Of a stretch of 64,000 bases of DNA, positions 57,567-64,000 are shown one piece after another. Below the pieces are notes generated by a model. It saw only the letters and a list, made by a program, of their open reading frames with translations, had not been told where the DNA came from and did no database searches. Source of the DNA: Glandiceps talaboti (taxonomy: Eukaryota; Hemichordata; Enteropneusta; Spengelidae). The stretch is from the NCBI RefSeq assembly GCF_964340395.1, contig NC_135569.1:4168540-4232539 (forward strand). Reading direction: 5' to 3'. A program made the translations under genes and the position numbers. Numbering within the stretch: position 1 is the stretch's first letter; each line of letters begins with the position of its first letter.

Positions 57567-58824
57567 GGATAAATATTAAACAGACAGAGACAGACATAGA
57601 ACTCCGAAAAGGCGTTTCAGTGTATACCCGATTTAATAACACATATAAAGCTCACACCTGACCGTTTCCCCTGACAAATACATGAATTGTGGGGCGCTTA
57701 TCTTTCTCGTGTTGCCTTCAAGTAGTCACATGGGTATATCTGCCAATCACTGATAACGCTGAATTGTAGCAGCACCCATGAGTAATGATTCCACTATTCT
57801 AACTCGAGTTCAACTTAGGAAAGCAGATTAATGAATAGTTAATCAATATGAGGCCTGCAGTTATACAGGTGAACCATGCTTGTATCAAACACAATTACAA
57901 ACAACTAATATTTTCCTTATAAATTCCAATACTTATTTAACTCACATCTGTTGACAAATCGAATAATTATGAATAATAATTGTGCCGCCTCCATACTGTA
58001 CACTTTTTCACGGAATACCTGATCTATTTTAGGTGTTGAGTTTCTCACACTTTTTGATATTTTGCTGATAAAACTGCAGCATTTAAAAAAACTTAATGTG
58101 TTGCAGTATTTTCACTTGTAACATGTGAGTTTTGAAAGAGATAACCAAAACTTGAAGATTATGATGTAAAATTTATCACATTTGCTGAGAAAATAAAAAC
58201 CTAAAATAGATCAGATGTTGCGTCCCAAACCGTGGACCAACATGCGGATGTATAAAGTAAAATCCTATCAGAGTATTTGATACTGACTGCTGTCGACATT
58301 CTCGCAAGTCAAAGCACACTTTCCCCTTGAAACATCGGCGCAATCCACGACCGTTTTACGGCACTGTTCTTAACGAGCCGGTCCCTACTTTTATATCGAA
58401 GTGTAGCAGAAGAAATAATAGCTCTGGTTTGCTAGAATGCCTTGAGAGAGCACGTAGTACATGAAGTAACGATGCCGTAAAGAGGGTGATGGTTTACGAC
58501 GATTATAGTCGTAAACCTGTTTTAATTCGGGGCTTACTTCAACTGGGTACAACGTACAGTGTATAAGGACATCAACGTATAAACGAGCTGACGAAATTTG
58601 AAGGAAGAAATTCTCATCCTTTTCAAATGTTACCAATTTTACGAATGGATTCCCTTAAGTCACAGTGTATGTTATGTTTTGTTGAAACATTCCATTTACT
58701 TTTACACTTACGCACGTTTAGTTTAAGAAAAGCTGTCACTCATTCTGAAAGCATGTATCAACACATCCGTCAAATATTCAAGTTCCAGGAACACTAAGCA
58801 GTAGAAACAAATAGACGTCTGGAT

Positions 58825-58900
58825 TTGAATCTTACTAACATTGCTACATTTTATTGTATGGCTTGAAAAAATCTTATTAAGAGTTCCACCTCTTGTCGCC
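58825..58900 (-). repeat. R7 relative, minus orientation
   Basis: ATCTTACTAACATTGCTACA followed by TTTTATTGTATGGCTTG is the reverse complement of the R7 unit. Confidence 0.6.
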
Positions 58901-60963
58901 TGACACATGTCACAACAAAAATTGAATCGCTATTGTTACATTTTTAATTTATTGACAGATCCATAATAGGTGTATGTTGTTATAAATGTATGTCGATTGG
59001 CCAGGATAATGGTAGCTTATGCAAAGAAAGCGCAGCAATGTTGGTAATTTAACCAGCTTTGCTACATTGTGGACAAAAGGCCCCCAGCAACATTGCAACA
59101 CTGTCGACAAAAATCTCACCAACATTGCCACATTGTCTCTATGTGAGCTATCTTTTTGCATGGTCCAAGAAAATATAGCAATGTTATTAGGAAATTTGTT
59201 GAGCCAGAGAACGTGTTTCTGCTCAACTGACTTAAATTGTAAATTTAAAACTAGTCATTTCAAACAAAGACATACTGAATGTTACCAAATGTTGACGGAA
59301 GCTGATTAAAAATGACTTGAAAGTAGATATATATTTACACATAGATGGAACACCATGAGAAAAAAGCTCTTGGCGAGCAGCTGATATTAGCATTGTCGCA
59401 TAATGATTGAAATTTTATGAAACAAACTCATCGATTTAAATCAAAATGTCAATAGTGTATGAATACCTCTGGGTGCGACGACACTGAAGAAGATACATTA
59501 AAATCCAACGATTTATCAAGGGAAATATAAAATGACAGAATAAACAGTATGATAAAATCGACGTTCTAAAGGAACTGACAAGCTAGTCAAGTGTTCCACA
59601 TTCATAATGATTACTCATAGACATCAATATTGCTACGTTTTACAAGGATCTGATAACACCCACCACATATCATAGACTACTAAACCATTCACTCTGACGT
59701 GTTGTATCAAATATAAAATACAATTGAAGCAAATTAACCCCGGAACATCACATCGTCTGGCCCGACAAACAGTCTGACTAACATTGCTACTTTTTGTGGG
59801 CTGCTACATTTAGGATATTCACACCCTTAGAAGGATATTAAAATATAACAACGCGCCTAAAGTCTGTTGATTCACTTATATATAATAGTAAGGTATCGGT
59901 GATGATTGATTTAAAAAGTACACAAAATGGTTGAATATGGTGTGAGAAATCGAACTGTCAGCGAAATCACGGACGGACGTGGGCCATTATTTTACCCCCC
60001 CCCCACCCCCTCGGTCTGTACCCGTTGGAGGTGGGGCTACTGACATCATTGTATGTGCATAATAGTGGTAAGGTGTGACTGACGGTTGATACGAATGTGG
60101 CTCATATGAAATACCATTTTAAACAAATGTGTACTTTATTTTTACAACCCGTGCAAGGAACTGACCTGAACTGAAGGTACAATTCATGTACCTTCATGCC
60201 TTGTATGGTTTTGTGAATGATAATCATCTTTATAATACAGTACATAGTCCTACATGCATTATGTCAGATTGGGTGAGCTTGACTCATCCATGACGTACAC
60301 AATGTGGCGCTTGCATATATATCAAGTTCTTAGAATGTTTGTCTGGTTCAAGCACAATAAACTGACAAAATGTTGGTCCCAAAAAGAACACTGCGTTCCC
60401 TTCAAAATCAAGACTACGAAACCAAGCCCGTGAATTCATGACCTCATTTGAGCAGTGTTTAACTATATCTTCCTTATAATTACAGTTTATGAATTAGAAA
60501 GTTACGAATCACCCTATCTGACCTCTACCATTGTGTATTCGTCAATCCTTTGTGGAAATACAGTTCTACAACACAGACATAATCATCTTACCTCTAGCCT
60601 TGGTACAACTGTGTTTAAATTACTGGCAATTCCTAGGTGCTTCAAGATCAAATCCAAAAACAAGTCAGTCACAGCCCTCAAATTGTTCAGTAAAAAATAA
60701 CACACCTTGAAAATTGCAGACCAATTTAGGGCCACACTCAAAATCTATTCAAATAAATTACTACTCTTTGAAAATTAAAATTAGCGATTGCGGATATGAC
60801 CATCCTAATAGGCGGTTGACAAGGTAACCTGAGTGAATTTCCAATTATGAAGAAAATTGAGGCAGTTCCTGAAAAATCTATGTTTAATCAAAGGTAACTG
60901 TTTGCCGTATTTCCTAGGAGAAAATTGGTAATAGCATCTACAATATTTCTAGTTGAACATTGA

Positions 60964-61115
60964 TGTTAAGGGAATAGTCTAAACGACGCGAGATTCGAAA
61001 ATTACGCGTGATTAGAAAAGCACTGTACAGTTAAGGTTAAGGGAATAGTCTAAACGACGCGAGATTAGAAAATAACGCGAGATTAGAACACTACAGTTTA
61101 TAAGGGAACAGACGC
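60964..61115 (+). repeat. 71-bp duplication with GCGAGATTAGAA motifs
   Basis: GTTAAGGGAATAGTCTAAAC begins at 60964 and again at 61035. Within and after them ACGCGAGATTAGAA or a variant occurs five times. Confidence 0.8.
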
Positions 61116-61889
61116 GAAATTAGAGAAAAACTTCAGGTTTTCGCGGTTCTTCCCCATTCGTTTGATTTCAAAAGCCTTGCAATATTTTCTAATCCATGAC
61201 TGAATCAAGCGTTTATGTTAAATTTTATGTAAAATTATGTAAACATTTTGTTGTGGGTAATCTAACTAAAATCACCCTTGGGCAACAACCATATGTTAAC
61301 TCAGTCATTATGTAGTCCTACATGCACGGCACGTTCGACTCTTAACGAGCTGTGTTACCCGACTGAGAGAGATACAAGTATTCATTTACCATGCATTTGG
61401 TCAAGACACAGTTTGTGTAGACGGTACGGTCATCAATTGAACGTTTTGTTCCCTCACTACATGCAGAGAAATCCTCACGAAGGTCCAAGTTTACATCATC
61501 CTTATCACAGCATTAATTTGTAGGTTTGGCTTTGTAGTCTTGATTTTCTAAGCGAAAAATGTCACTTTAGTTAATAGGGAGTTTGTACAAATTCCCAAAT
61601 ATGTTAAGCCGTTAAATGTAGTCAGAGAGACAGACCGAAAGGCATGTTTGTGTTTTCATTATAGTCATATGTCTACTTTTAAATTTACTATAAAAGCATT
61701 CTTCTAAGTGATTAAAATAAGTATTCTTTCTTTCCACACACCTTTAAACCAACGAATTGTACGTACATTTGTATTGGTTTTGTTCATTTTAATCATATAC
61801 TGTAACACTATGTTAACCAATATCTGCTACCTGAATAGCGACACATTATACAATATATGCAACGTCAGTAAAAGTCACTGTTTGATTGC

Positions 61890-61950
61890 AAAGTCACGTC
61901 ACGTCAGGTCACGTCACGTCACTTCACGTCACGTCAGGTCACGTCACATC
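61890..61950 (+). repeat. CGTCA pentanucleotide array
   Basis: About eleven units of CGTCA with a few changes (AGGTCA, CTTCA). Each unit reads TGACG on the other strand. Confidence 0.85.
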
Positions 61951-62211
61951 ATATATCAAATAATGGCAATCACAGTGCTAACTCAATGTCATCTACATAC
62001 TTCATCTCTAACGACATGTACTTTGAATATGACGTAATTAATTAGTATACAATCTTCCAGACTTGAATTAGTCATTGATGAAGCTTAGCATTATAGCAAA
62101 AAAAAACATTGAAACAACATAATGTTATCGAGCCCCCCATCCCACCCCCTCCACGGTAGGCCCTGTGACTATCGAGGAGGGGGTGTTGTAAAATATATCA
62201 TGGCTTGGAAA

Positions 62212-62242
62212 CAAATCAAATCAAATCAAATCAAATCAAATC
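62212..62242 (+). repeat. AAATC pentanucleotide array
   Basis: Six AAATC units. Confidence 0.95.
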
Positions 62243-62596
62243 GCGCTTGTCATTAACATAATATACAGCACTATCTACGTATACATTTGATGTAATCACG
62301 AAAACGCGCAAACTAATCCAGTAAATAAATTGGTAACACAATGTTCAGTATTTCATTTCAAACAATTTACCTTTGAAATGTAATTTAGGAAGGTATTGAG
62401 AGATCCTATGTCAATAAAAAATGAAAAACATGTCGGCTCGTCAATCATTTGCCAGCATATATCTTACTCCATTCTCGATGCATTCGGGACAGAATATTCT
62501 TACTTCTTTGATCTAAATATGATAAAAAGCAGCAGTTTTCGTAATGTATATTTATGGGCTGGCAACTACGTATCGGTGCATATTGTGTATTTGGAT

Positions 62597-62635
62597 TGAC
62601 TGACTGACTGACTGACTGACTGACTGACTGACTAA
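62597..62635 (+). repeat. GACT microsatellite
   Basis: About nine GACT units. Confidence 0.95.
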
Positions 62636-62672
62636 GTAACTGACATGTAACAATTTGGTAGGTTCCGAAAAT

Positions 62673-62786
62673 CCAGCACACACAGACAAACAGGAAGGCA
62701 GGCAGACATACATACTTTCAGATCTACTTCCAGCACACACAGACAAACAGGAAGGCAGGCAGACATACATACTTTCAGATCTACTT
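62673..62786 (+). repeat. Perfect 57-bp tandem duplication
   Basis: The 57 bp at 62673-62729 (starting CCAGCACACACAGACAAACA) are repeated without change at 62730-62786. Confidence 0.97.
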
Positions 62787-62833
62787 ACCTACACTCACGT
62801 AATCACATACGCACACGTAGGTATAGGTACGCA

Positions 62834-62955
62834 GGTACATACATACATACATACATACATACATACATACATACATACATGCATACATGCATGCATGCAT
62901 GCATGCATGCATGCATGCATACATACATACATACATACATACATACATACATACA

Positions 62956-62984
<29 letters not shown>
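62834..62984 (+). repeat. CATA/CATG microsatellite
   Basis: CATA units, then a central block of about nine CATG units (62878-62920), then CATA again. Confidence 0.95.
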
Positions 62985-62986
<2 letters not shown>

Positions 62987-63467
62987 GTTAAGACGTATAG
63001 GAAAACTCAAATTTCACCCTTTCATTTATCATTTGATTGACACTTGCAGCATCGCCAATGCAGTTCAACATATTCTATAGATTTACCAGGCGTTTAAGTT
63101 TAACTAGACCGTGTCGTCATCTCCAGGGAATCTTACAAACTGTGACATACGCCAATAAGGTCACTTCCATTTTATTCCCCCAGCGATGTGCATCTCTCAT
63201 CCTGGCTGATTGCACCAGAGACGCTCAGCTACCAAAACCAATTAGTTTGCACCTCAGACGCTGATACAACGATACAAACATGGGAAAGAGGGCATATTAC
63301 TCCAAACGTTTGTTGTAACTATAATTACTTTAGGGACTGGGCGTGAAAATTATTACATACGAGAAAGTGTTACTGACGGATACTTTTTTTTTCAGGCAGT
63401 AATGATATTTGTATGTTTGAGCTAATACAGAAAGTGTTTCAAACACTTTTCATGAACATAATGTTAT

Positions 63468-63745
63468 TACCGACGATCTGATTGGTTGAAATGTTAATTT
63501 TTCTTTCAAATAATGTTTTACGGACGATTTGATTGGTAGAATGGTTTTCCTGGAAATTACATTCTAGAATACTGAAATTTTGTGTTGGTTGAAATAGTTT
63601 TTCTAGAGATAATATGCTACTGACGATCTGGTTGGTTGATTGAAATGATTTTGCTGATGATAATATACTACTAACGAGCTGATTGGTTGCAATGGTGTCC
63701 TGTAATATGGTACCGACGATCTGATAGGTTAGCATGGTTTTCCTG
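63468..63745 (+). repeat. 51-bp diverged satellite, about six units
   Basis: Units carry CGACGATCTGATTGGTTG then AAATGGTTTTCCTG, at about 63471, 63522, 63583 (truncated), 63622, 63673 and 63714. A 125-residue open frame on the minus strand (63816-63439) with repeated STNQIV comes from this array. Confidence 0.85.
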
Positions 63746-64000
63746 AATTTGCTTACAGTAGAGTGGTATTGATTGCATATCTCTTGATGGTAGAAAAGGG
63801 AAAATTGTGTCATCACTAGTATATCTTTTTACACTGCAAACAGTAACTCTGAAACGTTCTTTTTGTTGTTTGATGTACTCTCACTTCATTAATCCGTTTC
63901 CATAGTGATCGAACGTTTGGCTCGTTGAGGGATTTCTGTGAGTGAAATCGATACAGTGCAACGACAATGCATAATTCAAGTCTTGGGGACATCTCGAAGA

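Noticed and set aside
63439-63816. Minus-strand open frame of 125 codons with repeated STNQIV
   Set aside because: The repeat in the protein follows the 51-bp satellite, whose unit is a multiple of three; no further evidence for translation.

Overview
The window looks like nuclear DNA from an animal, most likely a marine or aquatic invertebrate. It is AT-rich, its genes are split by spliceosomal GT-AG introns, it is full of long microsatellites (TG, GA, AT, CAGA, CATA), and it carries many short inverted-repeat elements plus a tRNA-derived SINE. I cannot name the species. A mollusc or other lophotrochozoan, or an invertebrate deuterostome, would fit. This placement is inference, not a sequence match.

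Two protein-coding genes can be assembled exon by exon with consistent reading phase; they are convergent. (1) Plus strand, 11595-22528: a Dbl-family Rho guanine-nucleotide exchange factor of the ephexin type. It has 14 coding exons and about 1225 residues: a long proline-rich, low-complexity N-terminal half, then DH, PH and a C-terminal SH3 domain. (2) Minus strand, 51292-30811: an SLC7A14-like member of the cationic amino-acid transporter family. It has 7 coding exons and about 710 residues, with a 15.3 kb first coding intron. All 19 internal junctions carry GT...AG and keep frame. I see no other credible protein gene, and no rRNA, tRNA gene or CRISPR array.

Layout: 1-10520 is non-coding flank with several interspersed repeats. 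10521-11374 is a 41/42-bp minisatellite just upstream of the first recognised RhoGEF exon. 11580-22528 is the RhoGEF gene. 22529-30810 is the convergent intergenic space, with a 29-bp minisatellite, a SINE, a 70-bp CCAAT-containing satellite and three copies of a small palindromic element. 30811-51292 is SLC7A14, with two more copies of that element in one intron and many other repeats in intron 1. 51293-64000 lies upstream of SLC7A14 and holds repeats and microsatellites only.

The two genes have no evident shared pathway: one relays receptor signals to Rho GTPases, the other is a putative lysosomal amino-acid permease. The most unusual content is the repeat landscape. I count at least eight separate short interspersed families that can be aligned by eye, most with terminal inverted repeats and no visible transposase, and several satellites with two alternating unit types. 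I found no convincing new multi-gene system.
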